A DNA stretch of 64,000 nucleotides, taken from NCBI GenBank assembly GCA_020634115.1, contig JACKCH010000019.1:1-64000 (forward strand). The letters are read 5' to 3'. The notes beneath the pieces are model-generated. The model ran no database searches and was not told where the DNA came from. It saw nothing but the letters and a program-made list of their open reading frames with translations. Source of the DNA: Anaerolineaceae bacterium. GTDB taxonomy: Bacteria; Chloroflexota; Anaerolineae; Aggregatilineales; Phototrophicaceae. Each line of letters opens with the position of its first letter. Within the stretch, counting starts at the first letter, position 1. This document shows positions 7,743 through 15,490 of this stretch, one piece after another. Both the position numbers and the translations under genes were made by a program.

Positions 7743-9116
7743 CTACCTGGTATTATGAGAGCGTAAATTCGCAGAAGTGAGTCGGATTATCTGTACCAAT
7801 CCTACCGCGCCAAGTAAGCCCAGGGCGGGATAGACCGGCAGATAGTACCGCTGCCATTCTAGCGGAGTCAAGAGCAGAGTGGTGATAATCATCACCAGCG
7901 CCCAGCCCGCAACCAGCCAGTAAACAGGCCGTTTCGCTAATGGGGCGCGCAGCAGCACCCACAGACCCGACCCTATAATAGCCAGAAACAGCGCTGCGCC
8001 AACCGCCGACCCGCCCACGCTTACCCCACGCCAGGGGGAAGCCTCGTAAGCTGTGATCTGGTCGCCAATATAACCCTCCCACCCGGCAACCTCGTAATAT
8101 TGGGGCAGCGCGATGAGACTCTGCCGCCCGAACCCGGCCAGTCGATCACCGAAATCCGCATAGCCACCGAACACGTCTACCTGAATGTGCAGCAGGTCTG
8201 CCCGCAGCGCCAGTACATCCCCAGCCCGCGAAACGGGGTTATCCCACCACGCGGGATTCAGCCCCAGGAATATGCCCGCCGCCACGAGGCTTGCCAGCAG
8301 CAGAGGAAGTATTCGGGAAAACCGGCGCGAAACGGATTTGGAGAACACTGGGAGCAGCGCATACACTCCGCAGCCGCCCCAGATGGCAACCACTGTAAAT
8401 AGGGCGGTGTGCTTGCTTGCCAGCGCCAGCCCGCCCGCGATTCCGACCAGGAGTCCCCGTTTCCAGTCCGGTTTTTCGATGAACCACACCCCAGCCAGCA
8501 CCGTGAGCAGGCTGAACAGGGTGAAACTGCCTTCCATCATCGCCCGCCGCCCATTGAGGAGCAATACCGGATTTTGGGCATAGTACAGACTGGCAAGGTA
8601 GGCCGCCGGGAATCCCCCGAGCTTGCGCCCTAACACAAACATGACTACCACGCCTGCCGCCAAAAACAGCGCCGACGGCCAGCGTGAGACAGTGAGCAAA
8701 CCGGAAGAGGGGGCATGACCGTTCGCCTGGTTATAGTCCCAGTCCGCGCCCCAGTCCCATTGGTTGTTGATGTCATCCAGGGTGTATCCCGCCAGTTGCC
8801 ACGCGAAGCCGACGGCGTATTTATTGATTGTGCCATTCAGCAAGCGGAGATGCTGCTCGGTGGGGCTGGCCGGGTTCACGCTGTAGGCAATCTGGCTCAG
8901 GTCGTGCTGGATGAACTGGTAGGCATAGTCCCGGCTCATGAAAATCTGGGTCGATTCGTCACCATGAAACGGCACATTTCCTACACCCGTCAGGATATAG
9001 GCCATGAGTGCTGCTAACCACACGGCGGCGAGCAGGGTTGAGCGCCCCAGATATACAGAAGGGCGGATGTGCCACCCGCCCTCAGTTGAATCCTGGCTTG
9101 TTGACGTGCCGATCAC
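7743..9116 (-). CDS. GT39-type membrane glycosyltransferase
   Basis: A 457-residue polytopic protein. A membrane segment at about residues 28-46 is followed by a loop with FHGDESTQIFMSRDYAY, typical of the first periplasmic loop of dolichyl/polyprenyl-phosphate-sugar transferases, where an acidic residue is catalytic. About ten more hydrophobic segments follow. It starts with GTG at 9116 and overlaps the biotin-carrier stop by four bases (GTGA), so its translation is probably coupled to the acyl-CoA carboxylase genes. Why a glycosyltransferase is coupled to a carboxylase is not evident from the sequence. Confidence 0.72.
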   Translation of the reverse strand: MIGTSTSQDSTEGGWHIRPSVYLGRSTLLAAVWLAALMAYILTGVGNVPFHGDESTQIFMSRDYAYQFIQHDLSQIAYSVNPASPTEQHLRLLNGTINKYAVGFAWQLAGYTLDDINNQWDWGADWDYNQANGHAPSSGLLTVSRWPSALFLAAGVVVMFVLGRKLGGFPAAYLASLYYAQNPVLLLNGRRAMMEGSFTLFSLLTVLAGVWFIEKPDWKRGLLVGIAGGLALASKHTALFTVVAIWGGCGVYALLPVFSKSVSRRFSRILPLLLASLVAAGIFLGLNPAWWDNPVSRAGDVLALRADLLHIQVDVFGGYADFGDRLAGFGRQSLIALPQYYEVAGWEGYIGDQITAYEASPWRGVSVGGSAVGAALFLAIIGSGLWVLLRAPLAKRPVYWLVAGWALVMIITTLLLTPLEWQRYYLPVYPALGLLGAVGLVQIIRLTSANLRSHNTR

Positions 9117-9607
9117 GTAATCGTTACCAGTGTTTTCTTCTGCTCAACGGTCTGCCCTGGGGTGACATGAATACGCGCGACGATGCCGTTACGCGGCGCT
9201 TTAAGTTCATTCTGCATCTTCATCGATTCCAGAATGATGATTGTCTGACCGGCCTCAACTTCCTGTCCTTCCGCCACCGGGATCGCGACGATTAAGCCCG
9301 GCATCGGGGACTTGATGGCAACTTCACCACTATCATCCCGGCCACCGCCAGTACGCGCCAGCATCAGTTGAGAGCGTTCGTCCAGCACTTCGGCTTCAAA
9401 CAGCCGCCCCTGAATCTGAACCTCATAATGGCCTTGCTGCCCGTCAATCACCGCGGCAAAGGACTGGTCGTTCATGATGAGTGAGTACAGTGAGCCGCCC
9501 AGTTCCAGAAAATCCACTTCACGCGGTTCACCGTTGACCGTTACGCTGCCGTTTTTGTCAATTTCGACCTCAAAGGTCTTTTCATTGATCGTTGTAATAT
9601 ACTTCAC
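9113..9607 (-). CDS. Biotin carboxyl carrier subunit of an acyl-CoA carboxylase
   Basis: A 164-residue protein whose C-terminal 75 residues form a biotinyl domain with the ESMKMQNEL motif, the biotin-accepting lysine being K130. The usual PMPG turn is at about residues 101-104. The N-terminal part is beta-rich and resembles the subunit-contact region of propionyl- and methylcrotonyl-CoA carboxylases. The start ATG overlaps the biotin carboxylase stop by four bases, and the end overlaps the next gene's GTG. It carries carboxybiotin between the biotin carboxylase (9604-11127) and the carboxyltransferase (11146-12696). Confidence 0.92.
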   Translation of the reverse strand: MKYITTINEKTFEVEIDKNGSVTVNGEPREVDFLELGGSLYSLIMNDQSFAAVIDGQQGHYEVQIQGRLFEAEVLDERSQLMLARTGGGRDDSGEVAIKSPMPGLIVAIPVAEGQEVEAGQTIIILESMKMQNELKAPRNGIVARIHVTPGQTVEQKKTLVTIT

Positions 9608-11127
9608 CGGTGCATCCTTTCATAGCGGGTGTACCACTTCCAGTTGCTCGTATCGCGTTTGCCCGGCTGGACGACCTGAGTCGCCAATTGGCGCATCCGG
9701 TGGGCGTAGAGGGTCACGGCGATAGCAGCAGCTTCCAGGTCGTCATGGGTGGGGTCTTCTTCATAGGTATTCATGCTGAACCGCTGCTCGACGAAGTTCG
9801 TGTCAATCTTCCCGGCGATAAAGCTGAAGCTGTTGAGTAGGTTGATATGAAAGGGGATATTATGCTTCAATCCCATAATGGTGTATTCGGCCAGCGCCCG
9901 CCGCATTCGCAACATCGCCTCGCCCCGGTCTTCGCCCCAGCAGATGAGCTTGGCGATCATGCTGTCGTAATAGGGTGTGATTTCGTAGCCGCTGTAGACG
10001 CCGCTATCTACCCTGACACCAGGGCCGGTTGGGGTAATCAGCGCATTGATCTTGCCGACAGATGGCATGAAGTTTGCGTAGGGGTCTTCGGCGTTGATGC
10101 GGCATTCCATGGCCCAGCCTTTGGGTTGCAGGAAACTCTCGGTTGGCCCCATCCGCCGCCCGCGTGCAATCCGAATCTGCTCTTTCACCAGATCAACGCC
10201 GGTGACGAGTTCCGTGACCGGGTGTTCCACCTGGAGGCGGGTGTTCATTTCCAGAAAATAGAAGTTCTTGTTCTCATCCACCATGCACTCGATGGTTCCG
10301 GCGTTTACGTAGCCCACCGACTCGGCGGCTGCGATTGCCATCTCACCCATCCGGCGGCGCAAATCTTCATCTACGAATACGCTGGGGGCTTCTTCCACGA
10401 GTTTCTGATGCCGCCGCTGAATCGAGCATTCGCGTTCGCCCAGGTGGATGGTGTTGCCGTGTGTATCGGCCAGAATCTGGAACTCGATATGCCGCGCCCC
10501 TACCAACAGTTTTTCGACGTAGACATCGCCGTTGCCAAAGGCGCTTTCCGCTTCGCGCCGGGCGGTTGCCAGCGCCTCTTTGAATTCGGATTCCTGGTGG
10601 ACTTCACGCATCCCTTTGCCACCACCACCCGCGACGGCTTTAATCAGCACGGGGAAGCCAATGCGCTTGGCGGCGGCAATCAGGTCTTCATCCGGCAGTC
10701 CGGCATCTGTGCCGGGGATGAGCGGGACATTGTTTTTGCGCACAGCCACCCGCGCCGAGTGTTTGTCGCCCATCGTGGCGATGGCGCTGGGGGTTGGGCC
10801 AATAAAAATCAGGCCTTCATCGTTCACTTGTTGGGCGAAAGTTGCGTTTTCCGCCAGGAAGCCATAGCCGGGATGAATGGCATCCGCGCCGGTTTTCTTG
10901 GCGGCGGCGATGATCTTATCCATCCGCAGGTAGCTTTCACGCGGGGCAGGTGCGCCGATGTGAATCGCTTCATCGGCGTAACGCACATGCAGCGCGGCGC
11001 GATCCGCATCCGAATAGACGGCGACGGTGGGGATACCCAGGTCACGGCAGGCGCGGATAATGCGGACGGCGATTTCGCCCCGGTTGGCGATCAGCACTTT
11101 GTTGATTTTAGTTTGCTCACGCATCAT
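9604..11127 (-). CDS. Biotin carboxylase subunit of acyl-CoA (probably propionyl-CoA) carboxylase
   Basis: A 507-residue ATP-grasp biotin carboxylase. It opens with INKVLIANRGEIAVRIIRA, followed by HPGYGFLAEN, the glycine-rich ATP lid VAGGGGKGMR near residue 165, GERECSIQRRHQK, and the catalytic EMNTRLQVEHPVTE near residue 290. It makes carboxybiotin from bicarbonate and ATP in the cytoplasm. Length fits a stand-alone subunit with a short C-terminal extension. It starts 18 bases after the carboxyltransferase stop and overlaps the biotin-carrier gene by four bases. The propionyl-CoA assignment is inferred from the nearby mutase and epimerase. Confidence 0.93.
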   Translation of the reverse strand: MMREQTKINKVLIANRGEIAVRIIRACRDLGIPTVAVYSDADRAALHVRYADEAIHIGAPAPRESYLRMDKIIAAAKKTGADAIHPGYGFLAENATFAQQVNDEGLIFIGPTPSAIATMGDKHSARVAVRKNNVPLIPGTDAGLPDEDLIAAAKRIGFPVLIKAVAGGGGKGMREVHQESEFKEALATARREAESAFGNGDVYVEKLLVGARHIEFQILADTHGNTIHLGERECSIQRRHQKLVEEAPSVFVDEDLRRRMGEMAIAAAESVGYVNAGTIECMVDENKNFYFLEMNTRLQVEHPVTELVTGVDLVKEQIRIARGRRMGPTESFLQPKGWAMECRINAEDPYANFMPSVGKINALITPTGPGVRVDSGVYSGYEITPYYDSMIAKLICWGEDRGEAMLRMRRALAEYTIMGLKHNIPFHINLLNSFSFIAGKIDTNFVEQRFSMNTYEEDPTHDDLEAAAIAVTLYAHRMRQLATQVVQPGKRDTSNWKWYTRYERMHR

Positions 11128-11145
11128 TTTATCCTCGTCTCCCCC

Positions 11146-12696
11146 CTACAGTGGCATATTGCCATGTTTGCGGGGTGGGTTCTCATCGCGCTTGTTTTGC
11201 AGGGCTTCCAGCGCGTTAATCAACCGGGCGCGGGTGTCGCGTGGCTCAATGACATCGTCCACGAAGCCGCGTTCAGCCGCGATATACGGGTTGGCGAACT
11301 TCTTGCGGTAATCTGCCGCCAGTTCCGCTTTCTTAGCAACTGGATCATCGGCTTCTTTGAGTTCCCGCCGGAAGATGATCTCGACTGCGCCTTCCGGCCC
11401 CATGACCGCGATTTCCGCCGTCGGCCAGGCCAGGTTCAGGTCACTGCGAATGTGCTTGCTGCTCATCACACAGTACGCGCCGCCGTAGGATTTACGGGTG
11501 GTGACAGTCAGCTTGGGCACCGTCGCTTCGCAGTAGGCAAACACCAGCTTCGCGCCGGAACGGATGATGCCATTGTGTTCCTGGTCGGTTCCTGGCATAT
11601 ATCCAGGTACATCTACGAATGTTACCAGGGGGATGTTGAATGAATCGCAGGTGCGGATAAACCGCGCCGCTTTTTCGCTGGCCTTGATGTCCAGTACGCC
11701 CGCCAGCACCATCGGTTGGTTGCCCACGATGCCGACACTGTGGCCGCCCAGGCGGGCAAAACCCACGACGATGTTTTCCGCGTATTCAGCGTGAATTTCC
11801 AGGAAGTGACCGTCATCCACGATACGGGTGATGATGTCTTTCATATCGTAGGGTTTGTTGGGTTCGTCCGGCACGATGGCGTCAAGTTCCGGCTCCGCCC
11901 GCAGCGGATCATCGGTTGTTGCCAGGAAAGGCGCGTCTTCCATGTTGTTCTGAGGCAGGTAGCTCAGGAGTTCGCGCACCAGCATGAGTGATTCGGTTTC
12001 GTTCTTCCGAACATGGCAGACGCCGCTTTTCGCCGCGTGACGTTTGCGCCGCCCAGGCCCTCAAACGAAACATCCTCATGCGTAACCTGTTTGACGACAT
12101 CCGCCGGTAATGAACATATAAATGCTATCTTGCTGACCATGAGGATAAAGTCGGTGGAGGCTGATCAGATCGCCCCGCCAGCGTGGGGCGCACTGGCCCC
12201 ATAATGACGCTGGATTCAGGCACAACCCTGCTGTGGGCGAGCGTATTGCGGAGGAAGATGTCGCATACCCGCCCAGGCTGTCCACGCTCTCCTGGATACG
12301 CGCTCCACTGCTGTCGTTCAGGCCGATGACCGGTGCGCCGGTTTTCATCGCCATTTCCACGATTTCACGGAGATTTTCTCGGGCGTGAACTTCACCAGTG
12401 CGTGCCGCCGACGACGGTAAAATCCTGCGAAAAACGTACACCAGCCGTCCGTCAACTAATCGTCTCAACCGGTGACGACACTATCCCCATTGCCGGTTTT
12501 ATCCATGTTAAAAGCCGCGTTCACGGTGCCGTGGACAAAGGCATCTAAACCGGAAACTGCCGATCAAGCAGGATGTCCAGCCGTTCGCGGCGGTGCTGCA
12601 ACCCGGACTCGCTGGTGTTTGATGGGCTTCGCCCTCCCGCCTGGACTTTTCAGCGCGTTTACTGCGTAATTCTTCGAAGTTTAGATTTGCCACCAT
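11146..12696 (-). pseudogene. Acyl-CoA (propionyl-CoA) carboxylase carboxyltransferase subunit, frameshifted as read
   Basis: The C-terminal 279 residues (11146-11985) are one clean frame with normal carboxyltransferase features (MVLAGVLDIKASEKAARFIR, VDVPGYMPGTDQE, KSYGGAYCVMSSK). Upstream the same protein continues in pieces that jump between frames: near 12040 (EGLGGANV), 12105 (MFITG then DVVKQ), 12130-12170 (DFILMVSK), 12250, 12390-12455 (FSQDFTVVGGTH, APVIGLNDSSGARIQES) and 12560-12650 (DAFVHGTVNAAFNMDKTG). The start is ATG at 12696 (MVANLNFEELRSKRAE). The total span is 1551 bases, exactly 517 codons, the normal length for this subunit, and every fragment is conserved. Sequencing indels are a better explanation than decay. 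It transfers the carboxyl group from biotin to the acyl-CoA. Confidence 0.85.
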
Positions 12697-12702
12697 TATA
12701 CG

Positions 12703-13127
12703 TTATCTCCACTGACTGATTGTAAGCGCATGGGCTTGCGTGAGCAGGAAAGCAATAAGTAAGATGACCCTAGGCTGCCAGCGTCGCATAATCAGAAAAG
12801 GCAGCCGCCGACGATCATAATCGGCCCAGAAATAGCGCCAGACGAACCATATATTATACAGCGTGAATCCGGCAAACAAAACCGCCACCTGCCAGGCACG
12901 CCCCTGTCAGCAGCAGCCGTCCGCTCATCCACAGCGTGGCTCACACGCCACTGGCGAAGCATTCCATAGTGGCAGGGGCAGAGCATCTGCGCGGCGATCT
13001 ATGCTGGTGGCGTTTGCCAGCACGCAACACCATGCGTTGACCTGAAAACCAGCAGCGGTGAACCGCCAGCCAGCGTCCACAGCCGGGCGCAGTATGGAGG
13101 AAATGGGCTGGTGCGGTTTGTCATCAT
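12703..13127 (-). pseudogene. Small membrane protein of unknown function, frameshifted as read
   Basis: The clean C-terminal frame ends at 12703 and contains a membrane segment (VLFAGFTLYNIWFVWRYFW), a basic loop (DYDRRRLPFLIMRRW) and a second hydrophobic stretch (VILLIAFLLTQAHAL). Upstream, another frame supplies ATLWMSGRLLLTGACLA, and a third begins at the ATG pair near 13127 (MMTNRTSPF). Together these suggest a protein of about 140 residues with at least three membrane segments, broken by several one-base shifts. It ends six bases before the carboxyltransferase start and begins about 46 bases after the TIR gene stop at 13174. No family is recognised. Confidence 0.45.
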
Positions 13128-13173
13128 TACCGGGTATTGGTAGCGGCGACGGAAAACAAAGACAGGATTCAAG

Positions 13174-13932
13174 CTACGGCGTCAATCCGAAGCGGTTGAG
13201 CAGTTCCACGATGCGTTGTTATAGGCCAGGCGCTTTTCCAGCACGCGAATGGTGTGGTTTTGCAGCACTGCCGACGGTGGAATGTGCCACTCGATGGGCG
13301 CGGTAGGTGAAGCCGTTGTGCCATACCGGGATGATGGCTGCGCTGGATCTAAGCGCCCAGGTACCTTCAGGCAGACCTCGGAGCGCAGCGTTTCCGGCCC
13401 AATGAGCGCCATCACCAGGTATTGATACCGTTGAATCCGGTTCCCGTAACGCTTTTCCCAATCCTCACCCGGTACGAGCGCGCCAGACTTGAGGAACGGT
13501 TCCAGCCTGCCTGCTTGAGCTGGCGCCAGTACCAGCAGGGCGAAGGCATTGCTTTCGCTGCGTTTATAGAGATGAAGATGTTGGCCGGTTCAGCGTGGTT
13601 TCCAGCAGGTCGAATGCCCGTCGGGTAATCACCAATGTCCAAACCGTCGCCATAGGGGGTGACATACTGTTCGTGAGCAGCAGGTCGAAGTCGGGGCGCT
13701 GCCTGACCAGCGTTTTTCCAGGTAGGTGGTGAGTTCTTCCTGGTCGGCGGTGAGTTCGGCCCCGGAAGTTAAAAAGACAGATGCGTTGGTGGTTTTCTGC
13801 CGCGCCCCCGGCCAATTCTTTTTTCGCTAGGGTACGCACGCGGACGATGGGATTAGAGGTGGGAGGGCGCTGGCAGACACGTTCCAGCCAGATGCAACGG
13901 GACGGATCTGCTCATGGCTTTTTCCCGGTCAT
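13174..13932 (-). pseudogene. TIR-domain protein, frameshifted as read
   Basis: No single frame is open, but stitching the three minus-strand frames gives a protein of about 250 residues with a C-terminal TIR domain. Seen in order: ANIFIS joined by one missing base to YKRSESNAFALLVL, LKQAG, LEPFLKSGALVPGEDWEK, YLVMALIGPETLRSE, then EGTWALRSSAAIIPVWHNG and finally RIVELLNRFGLTP before the TAG at 13174. The FISYKRSES opening, the GEDWE helix start, IGPETLRSE and IIPVWH are TIR landmarks. The N-terminal part (TLAKKELAGG, DFDLLLTNSM) is not recognised. Start is probably ATG at 13932. At least six one-base shifts are needed. It lies between the HEPN-like gene and a small membrane-protein gene. Confidence 0.65.
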
Positions 13933-13995
13933 GGTGGTATGAGACAATTGTACATTAATTCCCTGTTAACAGTTTGTCCAGCTCTAGCCCCTCAC

Positions 13996-14509
13996 TTAAC
14001 TGATGCAAGAGGGAAACTTGGTGAAGTCAACAACAATTGGGGTATTGATAAATTCATCCAACACTTTGTTCGCAAATCAGAGGATCAATGCAGATTACAG
14101 GAGTGCCGTTATATCCTGAATTCTGGCAGGCTGAGAAATTTGAATGAAAGAGATATCCGGTTTTGCTGATTTTTCGCATACCTTTGATGGAGCAATCCGT
14201 TTCTAAACATATCCCAAAAAGACCGTTCGTTGATGACTTGATAACCCAAATCTTCTGCCATCTTTTCTTTGACTGATTCTTCGTCTGTGCTTTCTCCTCG
14301 CGATTTGAGCCAAATCGTCAAATGCTCATATAGTGCAAGAGCTACCATAATGCAATGAAGCTCCATCAGCATTCATACTCTTTTATTGGGTTTCTGGACG
14401 AACCAATACATTGAATAACCTCTAATGCTTTGCTTACCCATTCCGTTTGTCCGGTTAGTATCTCTTTGTCTGGGCAAGTTAACTTCAACAGGGTTGTCAG
14501 AAAACTCAT
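13996..14509 (-). pseudogene. HEPN-like small protein, frameshifted as read
   Basis: The clean part (14109-14372) is helical and contains FRNGLLHQ; RNGLLH fits the R-x4-6-H motif, with a polar residue after R, of HEPN-type RNases. Upstream, another frame begins at ATG 14509 (MSFLTTLLKLTCPDKEIL) and runs into the clean part after one shift. Downstream, further shifts give PEF, then YNGTPVICIDPLI and FANKVLDEFINTPIVVDF, ending at TAA 13996. The whole would be about 170 residues. Its ATG overlaps the end of the preceding TIR gene by four bases when that gene is read through its own shifts, indicating a tight operon. HEPN assignment rests on one motif plus helical character. It could also be another helical family with a chance motif. 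Confidence 0.5.
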
Positions 14510-14618
14510 CTTAATAATTCGCCAGTGGCACTCAAATACTCACACATTCGGTCTATATTCTGAAGCCGCCGTGCAGCATGGGCAACTCAACTATTCTCTT
14601 CCTGCAGGTTCGATGTAA

Positions 14619-15476
14619 TCACCTGCATGAGTTCGGTAGCGTTTTGCCCCGGTAATACGTGCTGGATGAGCGATAGTTCATGATATCCTCACCAACAGCA
14701 CGGTAGAGCAGGGGACAATCGGTTTGCGGATTGAAGAAATACCGGTATTCCATTTCACGAACTGGAATTGTTGATCCCCTGGCGTGATACAACCAGAATG
14801 AGCATTTTGCACTTATCCAGCGCCCTCGCCGATTGAATCCATCCACCTTTGCCATGACCAGTAAATGCTGGTCAATCCAGATGGAAAAGCCTTTATCCCG
14901 GAGTCGATCCGTCAGGACGATACGAATACATCCCAATCGCGCGCTGAGTAGCTGAGCTTGCAAGATCATATCTTCTGCGGTGTCGTCAGTACGATAGGGC
15001 CTGACGAATTTCTCCGACCAGTCGCTTACTTTTTGCGATCCGGGATCTAAATTGGATAGAGCTAATCCCCAAACTCCTGTGAGAGTTAGATTTACAATTG
15101 GCTCCAGCTCTGTGTCATCTGGCTCTTTATACAACTTTATGTAGTGACCAATACGCTGCTGCCACTTTTCGGGAAGCGTGTGCCACAGGGTTTGATGTTC
15201 CAGATTGCTCAGGTAAATGCAGAACACAGCATTTGGATAACGATCACGGATATACCCGATGGTTTGCGTGGCCTCTTCTACCGGAAAACTGAACAGATCA
15301 AAAAAGATGCCGATGGCCTGCCGATCTTTATCCGCCAGGAACTCAAGCAAGTGCCGGGTTTCCAGGTAGCGGAAGATCTGTTCTTTGCCGATGAATTTAC
15401 GCAACGTGTTTGACAGGCGCAGGTTATCTAGGCTTTCCTGCCCCACCACCACCGCTCGGAAGTCATTGTCACCCAT
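14619..15476 (-). CDS. Receiver-like/TIR two-domain protein (open part; true end probably 14506)
   Basis: The first 150 residues look like a response-regulator receiver: AVVVGQESL, then IGIFFDLFSF with an aspartate at the phospho-site position, and YIKLYKEP near residue 117. The C-terminal half is a TIR domain broken by frameshifts. RDWDVFVS is in another frame near 14930, GFSIWIDQ in the main frame, GWIQSARALDKCKMLILVVS in another frame at about 14750-14840, and REMEYRYFF and RAVGEDIMNY in the main frame again. After 14655 the protein shifts once more (ATELMQVITSNLQEENS) and would end at TGA 14506, overlapping the HEPN-like start. GGAGGG six bases before the ATG, 14 bases after the mutase stop, implies co-transcription with the mutase. 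TIR domains of this kind are often NADases in immunity. Confidence 0.7.
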   Translation of the reverse strand: MGDNDFRAVVVGQESLDNLRLSNTLRKFIGKEQIFRYLETRHLLEFLADKDRQAIGIFFDLFSFPVEEATQTIGYIRDRYPNAVFCIYLSNLEHQTLWHTLPEKWQQRIGHYIKLYKEPDDTELEPIVNLTLTGVWGLALSNLDPGSQKVSDWSEKFVRPYRTDDTAEDMILQAQLLSARLGCIRIVLTDRLRDKGFSIWIDQHLLVMAKVDGFNRRGRWISAKCSFWLYHARGSTIPVREMEYRYFFNPQTDCPLLYRAVGEDIMNYRSSSTYYRGKTLPNSCR

Positions 15477-15490
15477 TACAAACCCTCCGA

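Noticed and set aside
9847..11643. A 598-residue open frame on the plus strand
   Set aside because: It is antisense to the biotin carboxylase and carboxyltransferase genes, which are strongly conserved; the frame is open because of codon bias and its product is histidine- and phenylalanine-rich without any family pattern.
11146..12696. Carboxyltransferase as a true decayed pseudogene
   Set aside because: Exact full length, conserved residues in all three frames, and intact partner subunits argue for sequence errors; decay is kept only as an alternative.
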